DNA of 33,738 nt, from the NCBI GenBank assembly GCA_030524555.1, contig JAUNGK010000009.1, positions 1 through 33,738 of the forward strand. The letters run 5' to 3'. How positions within the stretch are numbered: position 1 is the first letter of the stretch; each line of letters begins with the position of its first letter. The translations under genes and the position numbers were made by a program. The stretch is from Bacillota bacterium (lineage in GTDB: Bacteria > Bacillota > Clostridia > Lachnospirales > Lachnospiraceae). Positions 15,685 through 23,892 of the stretch are shown here, in pieces. The notes under the pieces are model-generated. The model was not told where the DNA came from, ran no database searches, and was given only the letters and a program-made list of their open reading frames with translations.

Positions 15685-17082
15685 ATGAGGTTCAAACACA
15701 TGGGAAAAATAGTCAGGGCCAGTAATTTAAAGAAAACATGGAATTATCTGAAGAAAAACGGAATAAGGCCGACATACTATGCCGCCCGGGAACGGATGGA
15801 AAGTGCGGCTTTCATGGAGTATTCCTATGAGCAGCCTAAGGAGTCCGTCCTTTTGGCACAGCGACAGGAGCAGTTTGATTCACCTGTTCGCTTTAGTATT
15901 ATTGTGCCTGCATATGAGACGAAGGAAGAATACTTGCGGGCTATGATTTCATCGGTTTTGGAACAGACCTATGACAATTTCGAACTGATTATAGCAGATG
16001 CCAGCGAAAGTGAAAGTGTGGAGACGGTGATCAGAGACTACTCTGATAAGAGGATCAAATACAGGCATTTGAAAAGTAATTCAGGTATTTCATCCAATAC
16101 CAATCAGGCGCTTATGTATGCAACAGGAGATTATGCGGCGCTTCTGGATCATGATGATCTGCTGACGCCGGACGCCCTCTATGAGATGGCGAAGGAGATA
16201 AACAGACAGGAAAAAGAAAATATTCAATTACAGATGTTATATTCTGATGAGGATAAATGTAGTGAAAAAGGAACAGAATTTTTTGACGTAAACAAAAAAC
16301 CAGAATTTAATCTTGATTTAATTTTATCAAATAATTATATTTGTCATTTTTTGGTGATGAAGCGCCAGCTAATGCAGGAGCTGGGCTTTCGCAGTGTGTG
16401 TGACGGCGCTCAGGACTATGATTTAGTGCTTAGGGCAGTCAGCGTAATGCTGGGAAAGGATAAAAGGAGAAGCTTTAAAAGCGATATGCCCATAGCCCAT
16501 ATCCCGAAGGTTCTTTATCATTGGAGGTGCCATGAAGCATCTACCGCAGAGAACCCGGCAAGTAAGCAGTATGCTTATGATGCGGGCAAGAGGGCGCTTG
16601 AGGACTTCGTAAGAGCCAGAGGCTGGAAGGGAAAGGTGTCTCATATCAGGCATCTTGGCTTTTACAGGGTAAATTATCAGCCGGATCTTTTAAACAATCG
16701 GCTGGATACTGCAGTAGTAGGGGGGAAGCTGCTTGACAAGAAGAATAAAATAACAGGCGGTATATATACCTCGGAAGGAAATCCTCTGTACCTGGGACTT
16801 CACAGAGAGTACAGCGGTTATATGCACAGGGCTTCGCTGATGCAGGAGGCGGAAGCGGTGGATATCAGGTGTATGAAGGTATCCCCTGCGGCAGAAAAAA
16901 TCTTAGAGGAAATGTTGGGACTGCCTTATCTCAGAGATCCCAGAACAGGGCGGTTTGACTGGAGAGACTGCCTGAATAATCATGTGGATTATCTGCAGCT
17001 TAGCCTGCGGTTTTGTGAGAAGATCAGACAAAAGGGATGGAGGATTGTATGGGATCCGGAGATGACGGAAAAATTGGAATAA
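15685..17082 (+). CDS. GT2 glycosyltransferase with internally deleted second GT domain
   Basis: Start is uncertain. ATG 15685 (MRFKHMGK) or ATG 15700 (MGKIVRA) are both reasonable with poor ribosome sites; the TTG at 15616 would start translation inside the preceding hairpin. At 465 residues it is shorter than its two-domain relatives. Domain 1 is complete: FSIIVPAYETKEEY (about 69), LLDHDDLLTP (about 153), LYSDEDKCSEKG, NNYICHFLVMKR and GAQDYDLVLRA. After FYRVNYQ (about 326) the usual second-domain start and NNDT metal site are missing. The protein jumps to VVGGKLLDKKNKITGG, the counterpart of VGAVGAKLYY in relatives, and ends with WRIVWDPEMT. The second domain therefore cannot be catalytic. 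It likely adds a single sugar. A patch near 16200-16340 is AT-rich. Confidence 0.85.
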   Translation: MRFKHMGKIVRASNLKKTWNYLKKNGIRPTYYAARERMESAAFMEYSYEQPKESVLLAQRQEQFDSPVRFSIIVPAYETKEEYLRAMISSVLEQTYDNFELIIADASESESVETVIRDYSDKRIKYRHLKSNSGISSNTNQALMYATGDYAALLDHDDLLTPDALYEMAKEINRQEKENIQLQMLYSDEDKCSEKGTEFFDVNKKPEFNLDLILSNNYICHFLVMKRQLMQELGFRSVCDGAQDYDLVLRAVSVMLGKDKRRSFKSDMPIAHIPKVLYHWRCHEASTAENPASKQYAYDAGKRALEDFVRARGWKGKVSHIRHLGFYRVNYQPDLLNNRLDTAVVGGKLLDKKNKITGGIYTSEGNPLYLGLHREYSGYMHRASLMQEAEAVDIRCMKVSPAAEKILEEMLGLPYLRDPRTGRFDWRDCLNNHVDYLQLSLRFCEKIRQKGWRIVWDPEMTEKLE

Positions 17083-17105
17083 TGTGCTAAATGAGGATTT
17101 AATAA

Positions 17106-18068
17106 ATGAAAACCACTGTGATAATACCAAATTACAAGGGAATAGAGTACATTGACCAGTGCCTTAAGTCTGTATATGCAGGCAGTGTACCGGCAGAGGT
17201 TATTCTGGTGGACAATGCTTCCGGGGATGGCAGCCTTGAGCTGGTACGGGAGCGTTACCCCCAGGCACAGATTATTGAATTTGCTGAAAATACCGGTTTT
17301 TCTAAGGCAGTCAATGCAGGGATCAGGGCAGCTAAGACGGAGTATGTACTTCTGCTTAATAATGATACAGTAATAGCTCCAAAGATGGTAGAATATCTGG
17401 AAAGAGCAATGGATGAAAGGCCCGGGTGCTTTTCGGCGGCGGCAAGAATGATCAGTTTGAAGGATCATGACAGGCTTGACGGTGCGGGAGATTTTTACTG
17501 TGCATTGGGATGGGCTTTTGCAAGAGGAAAGGACAAGCGAAAGGACAGCTATTTATCCCCGGACAGAATTTTTTCCTCGTGTGCAGGCTGCGCAATTTAC
17601 CGCAGGGAGCTGTTTGATCGGATAGGGCTTTTTGATGAAAATCATTTTGCCTATCTGGAAGATGTGGATTTAGGGTATCGAGCCAACATTTATGGTTATC
17701 CTAATTGGTATGTCCCGGAGTCTGTAGTTTATCATGCAGGAAGTGCGGCAAGCGGTTCCAGACATAATGAATTTAAGGTGAGACTTTCGGCCAGAAACAG
17801 TATCTATCTTATTTATAAAAATATGCCCATCCTGCAGGTTATTTTAAATCTTCCCCTTTTGCTGCTTGGGCATCTTGTAAAGCTTTTGTTTTTTACGCTT
17901 AAAGGACTGGGAGGAGTTTATGTGGCCGGATTAGCGGAAGGGATTGGGCTTTCCTTTTCTATGGAGGGGCGCAGTCATAAGGTAGCCTTTCGATGGAAAA
18001 ATCTAAAAAATTATCTGTGGATACAAGGGCAGCTGTGGCATAATATGGTAAGACGCTTAAAAGGCTGA
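17106..18068 (+). CDS. GT2 glycosyltransferase, WbbL-like (probable rhamnosyltransferase)
   Basis: A 320-residue single-domain GT2 enzyme. The N-terminus has TVIIPNYKG, VILVDNASGDGS and NTGFSKAVNAGI; the metal site is LLLNNDTVI (about 81-89); the acceptor half has SCAGCAIYRRELFDRIG and YLEDVDLGYR. These match the WbbL family of rhamnosyltransferases. Residues about 240-275 are hydrophobic (LQVILNLPLLLLGHL, LLFFTLKGLGGVYVAG) and probably hold the enzyme against the membrane near its lipid-linked acceptor. It starts 23 nt after the previous gene, probably in the same transcript. Rhamnose as donor is inferred from the family and from rfbBAC upstream. Confidence 0.9.
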   Translation: MKTTVIIPNYKGIEYIDQCLKSVYAGSVPAEVILVDNASGDGSLELVRERYPQAQIIEFAENTGFSKAVNAGIRAAKTEYVLLLNNDTVIAPKMVEYLERAMDERPGCFSAAARMISLKDHDRLDGAGDFYCALGWAFARGKDKRKDSYLSPDRIFSSCAGCAIYRRELFDRIGLFDENHFAYLEDVDLGYRANIYGYPNWYVPESVVYHAGSAASGSRHNEFKVRLSARNSIYLIYKNMPILQVILNLPLLLLGHLVKLLFFTLKGLGGVYVAGLAEGIGLSFSMEGRSHKVAFRWKNLKNYLWIQGQLWHNMVRRLKG

Positions 18069-18082
18069 GAACCAATTTTGAG

Positions 18083-18111
18083 TTGTGCTTTTTGTGAGAA
18101 TATTGTAAAAT
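18083..18111 (+). promoter_or_regulatory. Possible promoter before the initiating transferase
   Basis: TAAAAT (18106-18111) with a weak TTGTGC -35 (18083-18088) at 17 nt. The 10-mer TTTGTGAGAA (18091-18100) in the spacer also occurs upstream of the LCP gene at 19609-19618. Support is modest. Confidence 0.35.
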
Positions 18112-18133
18112 GTTTGCAAGAAGGTAGCAGGAT

Positions 18134-19543
18134 ATGATAAAGGACAATCAGAAGTATTTTAATAGATTGCACTTGTTGGTGGATGCCGTTGTAGTGGCAA
18201 TCTCTTACTTGCTTGCATGGTATATTAAGTTCTGCACCGTATTTGCCGATACGGAGCCCGGTGCAGGCGCTCTTGATATGAGGACCTATTTTAGTTTCCT
18301 CTATTTTGTTGTACCCGAATATATTATTCTATACTATTTCTTTAATATGTATGCGCCCAAGCGTGCAACCAGGCGAAAGTATGAAATAGAGGCGATCATT
18401 AAGGCCAATACGGTGGGAATTGTATTTTTCATCGTGTTTTTGTACATGATTAAGCAAAATCATTTTTCGCGGTTCATGATGGGGGCATTTTTTGCAATTA
18501 ACGTTGTGGCAACCACGATCTGCCGTACCCTGATACGAAATACTCTTTTATATTTCCGAAAGAAGGGATATAACCTTAAGTATATTCTTCTGGTAGGTTA
18601 TTCCAGGGCGGCGGAGGAGTATATTACCAGAATAAATGCCAATCCCCAGTGGGGGTATGTGGTCAGGGGAATTTTGGATGACCGGATCCCCAGTGGTACC
18701 ATCTATAAGGGAGTCAAGGTAGTGGGACGGGTGGAAAATATCAAATATATTCTGCCGGAAAACAAGCTGGATGAGATAGCAATAACCCTTGCCCTTAAGG
18801 ATTACGATCATCTGGAGTATATTGTTGATTTGTGCGAGAAATCCGGGGTTCATACGAAATTTATCCCTGACTATAATTCACTGGTCCCAAGTCATCCTTA
18901 TACGGAGGATCTGATGGGGCTCCCGGTGATTAATATTCGTTATGTTCCTCTTACCAATACTTTAAATTGGATGGCAAAGCGGGGAGTGGATATTTTAGGC
19001 TCGGCGGTAGGATTAATTGTGTCTTCCCCCATAATGCTGATAATTGCTTTGGCCGTGCGTTTTACCAGCAGGGGGCCGATTATTTTTAAGCAGGAGCGTG
19101 TAGGGCTGCATAATAAGACCTTTAAGATGTATAAGTTTAGAACGATGGAGATGCAGAAGCCCTCGGCGGAACAGAAGGCATGGACGGTGAAGGATGATCC
19201 CAGGGTAACCAATGTGGGGAAATTTCTGAGGCGTACCAGCTTAGATGAGCTGCCACAGCTTTTTAATATTTTGGTAGGAGAGATGTCCCTGGTGGGGCCA
19301 AGACCGGAAAGACCTCAGTTTGTTGAGAAATTTAAAGAAGAGATTCCCCGTTATATGATCAAGCATCAGGTACGTCCCGGACTTACCGGCTGGGCGCAGA
19401 TTAACGGTTACCGCGGAGATACGTCAATTCGCAAAAGAATAGAATACGACCTTTTTTACATTGAGAACTGGACGATGTCATTTGACATTAAAATTATGTT
19501 TCTTACTATATTTAAAGGTTTTATCAATAAAAATGCATATTAA
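18134..19543 (+). CDS. Polyprenyl-phosphate glycosylphosphotransferase (WbaP/WcaJ type)
   Basis: Starts glycan synthesis by transferring a sugar-1-phosphate from a nucleotide sugar to undecaprenyl phosphate at the inner membrane face. The 469 residues comprise an N-terminal block of membrane helices, a Rossmann-like central domain (about 148-270, KYILLVGYSRAAEEYI) and a C-terminal catalytic domain (about 278-469). The catalytic domain shows MAKRGVDILGSAVGL, IIFKQERVGLHNKTFKMYKFRTM, DELPQLFNILVGEMSLVGPRPERP and RPGLTGWAQINGYRGDT. These are full-length family hallmarks. It lies 65 nt after the previous transferase, preceded by AAGAAGG. No Wzx or Wzy gene is visible, so the product is presumably exported by the Wzm/Wzt-like pair, as in Geobacillus S-layer glycan loci. 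Confidence 0.94.
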   Translation: MIKDNQKYFNRLHLLVDAVVVAISYLLAWYIKFCTVFADTEPGAGALDMRTYFSFLYFVVPEYIILYYFFNMYAPKRATRRKYEIEAIIKANTVGIVFFIVFLYMIKQNHFSRFMMGAFFAINVVATTICRTLIRNTLLYFRKKGYNLKYILLVGYSRAAEEYITRINANPQWGYVVRGILDDRIPSGTIYKGVKVVGRVENIKYILPENKLDEIAITLALKDYDHLEYIVDLCEKSGVHTKFIPDYNSLVPSHPYTEDLMGLPVINIRYVPLTNTLNWMAKRGVDILGSAVGLIVSSPIMLIIALAVRFTSRGPIIFKQERVGLHNKTFKMYKFRTMEMQKPSAEQKAWTVKDDPRVTNVGKFLRRTSLDELPQLFNILVGEMSLVGPRPERPQFVEKFKEEIPRYMIKHQVRPGLTGWAQINGYRGDTSIRKRIEYDLFYIENWTMSFDIKIMFLTIFKGFINKNAY

Positions 19544-19603
19544 GGCTTGGATTTACAAATCTTAAGGATACATTAAAAAGACTGCAAGGGTCTTGCCTAA
19601 ATG

Positions 19604-19609
19604 TATAAT
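19604..19609 (+). promoter_or_regulatory. Possible -10 element and dyad before the LCP gene
   Basis: A perfect TATAAT sits 88 nt before the LCP start, but no good -35 is found at 16-18 nt. Just after it, ATTTGTGA (19608-19615) and TCACAAAT (19638-19645) form an 8-bp inverted repeat that could bind a regulator or fold in the leader. There is no convincing terminator between 19543 and this point. Confidence 0.4.
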
Positions 19610-19696
19610 TTGTGAGAAAATAATGTCTTGTGGGAGATCACAAATGATAAAGCCCATAAAGCATTTAATTTGTAAATAAGGGAGAGATTAATTCAT

Positions 19697-20878
19697 ATGG
19701 CAACAGCATCTAAAAAACCCGTTAAGAAAAAAGCGGTAAGACATGATGTCGAGAGCAGTGCCAAAAGAAAGAAAAAGGCACCGCCTAAATCAGTAAAGAA
19801 ACAGGCAAAGAAGAAACGTGGTAAGATTTTACTTTTCATTGTTGAGATTTTCGTACTTCTTTTGATGGTTGTAGTGCTTTACGGTGTTCTTAAGACTGAA
19901 AAAGTGGGGAAGGTTACCATCCCTGAGGAGGATATCGTTATTAATCCCGAGGTTAAGGAAAAGCTGGAGGATAGTGACACCACTATGAAGGGGTATAGAA
20001 ACATTGCTTTGTTTGGGGTAGATTCCACCACGGGAGCACTGGATAAGAATACCCGAAGCGATACCATTATGATTGCGTCTATCAATCTGGATACCGGAGA
20101 GTGCAGGCTTGTAAGTGTATATCGTGATACTTATTTGAATTTAAGTAATGATTCATATAATAAATGTAACTCCGCATATGCAAAAGGAGGACCCAAGCAG
20201 GCAATCAATATGCTGAATATGAATCTGGATATGAATATTACAGATTTTGTTACGGTAGGTTTTGCAGGGCTTCGGGATACCATTGATGCCTTAGGAGGCG
20301 TAGAGATTGACGTTCAGGAAGCGGAAATTTCCCACTTAAATAATTATCAGATCAGTATGGTGGGTACTACCACTGATGGTAAGAACTTTACAGCAAATGC
20401 CGGAACCGATTATATACCGGTTACCACGGCAGGAAGACAGACATTAAACGGTCTGCAGGCTACTGCTTATTGCCGTATCAGGCATGTGGGCAATGACTTC
20501 CAGCGTACACAGCGCCAGAGAACAGTTCTGCTGGCCATTGCGGAAAAGGCCAAAAAGGCTGATGCTGCAACCTTAAATGATATTGCAAATAAGGTATTTA
20601 ATGAGGTTTATACTTCCCTGGATTTGACGGAAATTTTAGAGCTTTTGGGCAATATTACCCAGTATGAGGTTGTAGATCAGGCGGGATTCCCTGAGATGGA
20701 TATGCTTACCACCGGAACCATCGGCTCGAAGGGAAGCTGTGTTGTGCCTCTGGATCTTGCAGAAAATGTTAAGTGGCTGCACAAGTTCCTGTTCCAGGAT
20801 GATGCGTATGAGCCTTCTGAGCAGGTTAAGGAATACAGTGATAAGATCAAAGCGGATACAAGCGGATATATAAAGTAA
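19697..20878 (+). CDS. LytR-CpsA-Psr (LCP) family glycopolymer ligase
   Basis: LCP enzymes move undecaprenyl-linked glycopolymers onto peptidoglycan outside the cell. The 393-residue protein has a very basic, lysine-rich cytoplasmic tail (about 1-43), one membrane helix (about 44-63, ILLFIVEIFVLLLMVVVLYG) and an extracellular LCP domain starting near 100 (YRNIALFGVDSTTG). Diagnostic residues include RSDTIMIASINLDTGECRLVSVYRDTY (phosphate-contacting Arg/Asp) and YCRIRHVGNDFQRTQRQR. A GGGAGAG site precedes the ATG. Placement after the initiating transferase supports attachment of this locus's polymer to the wall. Which LCP protein services which polymer cannot be told from sequence. Confidence 0.94.
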   Translation: MATASKKPVKKKAVRHDVESSAKRKKKAPPKSVKKQAKKKRGKILLFIVEIFVLLLMVVVLYGVLKTEKVGKVTIPEEDIVINPEVKEKLEDSDTTMKGYRNIALFGVDSTTGALDKNTRSDTIMIASINLDTGECRLVSVYRDTYLNLSNDSYNKCNSAYAKGGPKQAINMLNMNLDMNITDFVTVGFAGLRDTIDALGGVEIDVQEAEISHLNNYQISMVGTTTDGKNFTANAGTDYIPVTTAGRQTLNGLQATAYCRIRHVGNDFQRTQRQRTVLLAIAEKAKKADAATLNDIANKVFNEVYTSLDLTEILELLGNITQYEVVDQAGFPEMDMLTTGTIGSKGSCVVPLDLAENVKWLHKFLFQDDAYEPSEQVKEYSDKIKADTSGYIK

Positions 20879-20899
20879 AACGCAGCAGTAAAGATATGG

Positions 20900-20929
20900 A
20901 AAGGGACCAGAGGCTGGTCCCTTTTTCTG
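20900..20929 (+). terminator. Rho-independent terminator after the LCP gene
   Basis: An 11-bp stem (20900-20910 with 20914-20924), GC-rich in the middle, has a 3-nt loop and ends in TTTTT. It is a strong canonical terminator. Confidence 0.9.
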
Positions 20930-20981
20930 AATTTATGAAATAGGAAAGTGCTGCAATCGTGATGAAAGTCGAGAGATAGAC

Positions 20982-21923
20982 ATGGACATATTGAAGGAAA
21001 GGGCAGATGTGATCATTCCGGCCTATAAGCCCTCGGAAAATTTTTTAAGGCTTTTGGAAATGCTGCACAAGCAGACTGTTCAGATAGGGAAAATTATTGT
21101 GATTAATACGGAGAGACGTTTCTTTAATGAATTGGTCTGCGAAGAGGAGCTTTTAAAAAAATATGAAAATCTGGTGATCAGACACATAAGCAAAAGGGAA
21201 TTTGATCATGGGAAAACAAGAAATTACGGAGCTTCCCTGTCAGACAGCCCCTATTTTGTAATGCTTACGGATGATGCTATGCCATGTGATGAGTATCTTG
21301 TGCAGCATCTTCTGGCACCGTTTTCGGATCAGCGTATCGGAATGGCTTATGGAAGACAGCTTCCCGCCAAAGATTGCGGAATATTGGAGAAATATACCAG
21401 AGGTTTTAACTACCCGGAAAGCTCCGGGACAAAATTTGCAGAGAATATTAAGGATATGGGGATCAAGGCTTTTTTTGCCTCTAATGTATGTGCGGCTTAT
21501 AAGAGGGAAATTTTTGAGATGCTGGGAGGCTTTATTTCCCACACTATATTTAATGAGGACATGATTTATGCCAGGAAGCTTTTGGATGCCGGATATGGAA
21601 TTGCTTATGCAGCCGATGCCTGTGTTATACATTCTCATAATTACAGTGGGATTCAGCAGTTTCACAGAAATTTTGATTTGGGCGTATCTCATGGGGAGCA
21701 TCCAGAGGTATTTGGTGGAATTACTACGGAGTCGGAAGGGATTAAAATGGTCAGGCAAACCTGTTCTTATTTAATAAGGGAAGGACATCCGATGCTGATT
21801 GGTAAGCTTTTTTGGCAAAGCGGCTGTAAGTATGCAGGATTTTGCCTGGGTAAGCATTTCAGGAAGCTTCCTAAGGCATTGGTAAGGGCATGCTCTATGA
21901 ATAAGGACTACTGGAAGCAATAA
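20982..21923 (+). CDS. GT2 glycosyltransferase, rhamnosyltransferase-like
   Basis: A 313-residue GT2 protein that begins ADVIIPAYKPSENFLRLLEML and carries KREFDHGKTRNYGA, a motif typical of the RfbF/RgpA-like rhamnosyltransferase branch. The metal site is MLTDDAMP (about 93) and the acceptor half has FFASNVCAAYKREIFEMLGGF and NEDMIYARKLLDAGY. It follows the LCP terminator, so it is probably transcribed separately from the main cluster, and its ribosome site is weak. It is the last glycan gene of the locus. Donor specificity is inferred from family and context. Confidence 0.88.
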   Translation: MDILKERADVIIPAYKPSENFLRLLEMLHKQTVQIGKIIVINTERRFFNELVCEEELLKKYENLVIRHISKREFDHGKTRNYGASLSDSPYFVMLTDDAMPCDEYLVQHLLAPFSDQRIGMAYGRQLPAKDCGILEKYTRGFNYPESSGTKFAENIKDMGIKAFFASNVCAAYKREIFEMLGGFISHTIFNEDMIYARKLLDAGYGIAYAADACVIHSHNYSGIQQFHRNFDLGVSHGEHPEVFGGITTESEGIKMVRQTCSYLIREGHPMLIGKLFWQSGCKYAGFCLGKHFRKLPKALVRACSMNKDYWKQ

Positions 21924-22045
21924 AAAACAGAAAAAACAAAAAGCTGTCACAGATTGAACACAATTACCGTATACACTTAACTCATAAATTAAGAGAAAAG
22001 CAGAAGTACCTGCAATGAGTTTAAAATAGAAAAGAGGTAGTTTGT
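21924..22045. other. Intergenic region before htrA, with leader dyad
   Basis: Contains an interrupted dyad (AACTCAT at 21979-21985, ATGAGTT at 22015-22021) enclosing a small GCAG/CTGC hairpin, then a GAGGT ribosome site for the protease gene. TTGAAC at 21954 has no good -10 partner at normal spacing. No clear terminator was found. Confidence 0.4.
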
Positions 22046-23443
22046 ATGTACGAGAATAATTATCCAAACGGTGCGTATCATTATGAAACAGAAAATACGG
22101 CAAATCATATGGGGCAGAGCAATGTGACAAGGCCGGCAAATGGGAAAAAGAATGGAAGCGGAATAGGGAAAAAAATTGCGGTGGCGATCTGCTGCGGATT
22201 ATGTTTTGGAATTTTCGGCGGTATGGGTTTTTGGGCAGTGAATACGGCAGGAGATTTCTTGAATGAAAGAATTATTGGAGATGCGCAGATTAAGCAGACC
22301 GATGAGGAGCCTGAGCAGGATGCGGCAGCGGATGAGCAGGCGGGAACAGAGAGCATGGCGGATGCAGAGTCGGATCAGACATCAGGAATAGATCAGACAG
22401 AGCAGGTTTCTGCGGTAGTTACTGATGTTACTGCAGTTGTGAAGGAGGTTATGCCTGCGGTAGTATCCATCAATAACAAATATGTGGAAAAGATGTCCTT
22501 CTTCGGACAGGAATACAGCAGTGAAGCACAAAGTACAGGTTCAGGAATTATTGTAGGTCAGAATGATACAGAGCTTTTACTGGTATCTAATTATCATGTG
22601 GTAGCTGCAGCAGAGGAGCTGACTGTACAGTTCGTGGATGGTACCCAGGTGCAGGCACAAATAAAAGGAAGCGATGAAGATAAGGATTTGGCAGTGATTG
22701 CGGTACAGCTTAATGATATCAGCAGCGAGACTATGAATGAAATTGCAATTGCTAAATTGGGAGACAGCGATTCACTTACGGTTGGAGAGCCTGCCATTGC
22801 TATCGGTAATGCCTTGGGATATGGGCAGTCGGTGACCACAGGCGTGGTAAGCGCTTTAAACAGGGCAATTCCCAGTTCAAGCACACAGAGCTATGATGTA
22901 TCTGCAACAGATACAGAAATTAATACCTTCATCCAGACGGATGCAGCCATCAATCCCGGTAACTCCGGCGGTGCACTGTTGAATATGAAGGGAGAGGTTA
23001 TAGGCATTAACTCCAATAAGATTGGCGGGTCAGCCGTAGAAGGAATGGGATATGCTATCCCGATTTCCGATGCCAAGCCTATCATAGAAAACCTGATGAG
23101 CAAAGAGACCCGCATTCGTGTAGACGAGGACAAACGCGGTTATCTGGGGATTACAGGCGTTGATGTGAGATCAGATTACTCGGAGGATTACGGAGTTCCT
23201 CAGGGTGTATATATTTCCTCGGTTATTGAAGGGTCGGCTGCCGATGCGGCGGGGCTTGCAAGAGGATACATTATTACAGGCATTAATGATGAACAGGTGG
23301 AATCCATGTCAGAGCTTAAAGAGGAGCTTGCCTACTATGCAGCGGGAGATACCGTTGAACTTAAGGTCATGGTAATGGCTGTAGTGCCGGGCAACTATGA
23401 GGAGCAAACCATCAGTGTGACGCTGGGGGCGCAGAGCCAGTAA
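22046..23443 (+). CDS. HtrA/DegP-type trypsin-like serine protease with PDZ domain
   Basis: An envelope quality-control protease of family S1C, 465 residues. A cytoplasmic Asn/Gly-rich tail (1-43) is followed by one membrane helix (about 44-66, IAVAICCGLCFGIFGGMGFW), an acidic linker and the protease domain from about 130. The catalytic triad is visible: His in LVSNYHVVAA (about 184), Asp in DKDLAVIAV (about 213) and Ser in NPGNSGGALLN (about 307). One PDZ domain follows (about 360-460; GYLGITGVDV, GSAADAAGLARGYIITGIN). The layout matches membrane-anchored HtrA of Gram-positive bacteria. GAGGT precedes the ATG. A PrcB-like lipoprotein gene lies downstream beyond an inverted-repeat element. 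Confidence 0.95.
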   Translation: MYENNYPNGAYHYETENTANHMGQSNVTRPANGKKNGSGIGKKIAVAICCGLCFGIFGGMGFWAVNTAGDFLNERIIGDAQIKQTDEEPEQDAAADEQAGTESMADAESDQTSGIDQTEQVSAVVTDVTAVVKEVMPAVVSINNKYVEKMSFFGQEYSSEAQSTGSGIIVGQNDTELLLVSNYHVVAAAEELTVQFVDGTQVQAQIKGSDEDKDLAVIAVQLNDISSETMNEIAIAKLGDSDSLTVGEPAIAIGNALGYGQSVTTGVVSALNRAIPSSSTQSYDVSATDTEINTFIQTDAAINPGNSGGALLNMKGEVIGINSNKIGGSAVEGMGYAIPISDAKPIIENLMSKETRIRVDEDKRGYLGITGVDVRSDYSEDYGVPQGVYISSVIEGSAADAAGLARGYIITGINDEQVESMSELKEELAYYAAGDTVELKVMVMAVVPGNYEEQTISVTLGAQSQ

Positions 23444-23485
23444 TCAAGCTCAGCTTTCATGCACCGTTAAATGCAGCACTGATTC

Positions 23486-23534
23486 TTTGACAGCGGCTAT
23501 GACAGCTTTCGGGATTTAAGGAAACAGGCAGTAC
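23486..23534 (+). repeat. 49-bp direct repeat, copy 1
   Basis: Matches 24339-24387 at 45 of 49 positions (TATGACAGCTTTCGG and ATTTAAGGAAACAGGCAGTA are identical blocks). In this copy the right arm of the following hairpin departs from copy 2 after TACTG, exactly where the inverted-repeat element begins. Confidence 0.85.
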
Positions 23535-23543
23535 AATAATACT

Positions 23544-23795
23544 GCTGCCCGTAAGGCTTGTCTGAAAAGTCAATCATTGATAAAAGTGCCTGATCCTATA
23601 AGAAATTTTGGAAAAATCTAAGAAATCCGTTTTAGATATGATATTAACACCCCGGTTTCAAAACTTGCTTCGCTTCAAACATTGAAACCGGGGTGCACAT
23701 TTTCTAAAACGAATTTCTTGATTTTTTACAAAATTTCTTCTAAGGCTCATTACACTTTTATCAATGATTGACTTTGAGTTTGCCGACAGGGCAGC
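23544..23795 (+). repeat. 252-bp inverted repeat (MITE-like element)
   Basis: Nested palindrome with outer ends GCTGCCC (23544-23550) and GGGCAGC (23789-23795). A perfect 23-bp pairing joins 23566-23588 to 23753-23775. Further pairings are 23601-23609 with 23730-23738, 23620-23626 with 23713-23719 and 23628-23636 with 23703-23711 (all perfect). The inner hairpin is 14 bp (23648-23661 with 23682-23695). No ORF is inside. It is unrelated in sequence to the inverted repeat at 11558-11775 but has the same design. It interrupts the hairpin that follows the 49-bp repeat. A non-autonomous transposon or a large structured RNA are the main options. Confidence 0.8.
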
Positions 23796-23892
23796 TGATA
23801 GGTATGTGAAACGTAATAAAATGCTTGCATTCTTTGGAACCGGGGCTCATAGATTGATAAAAAGGAAATAGTATCAATTTGTGGGTGATGGA

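Larger units (their letters stand above)
23444..23892. other. 449-bp intergenic region with repeat and inverted-repeat element
   Basis: From left to right it holds about 40 nt of unremarkable sequence, a 49-nt sequence repeated after the lipoprotein gene (23486-23534), a hairpin (GGCAGTA/TACTGCT, 23527-23546), a long inverted repeat (23544-23795) and about 95 nt of AT-rich leader with AAGGAA at 23862. No coding sequence was seen. A convincing promoter for the lipoprotein gene was not found. Confidence 0.8.
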
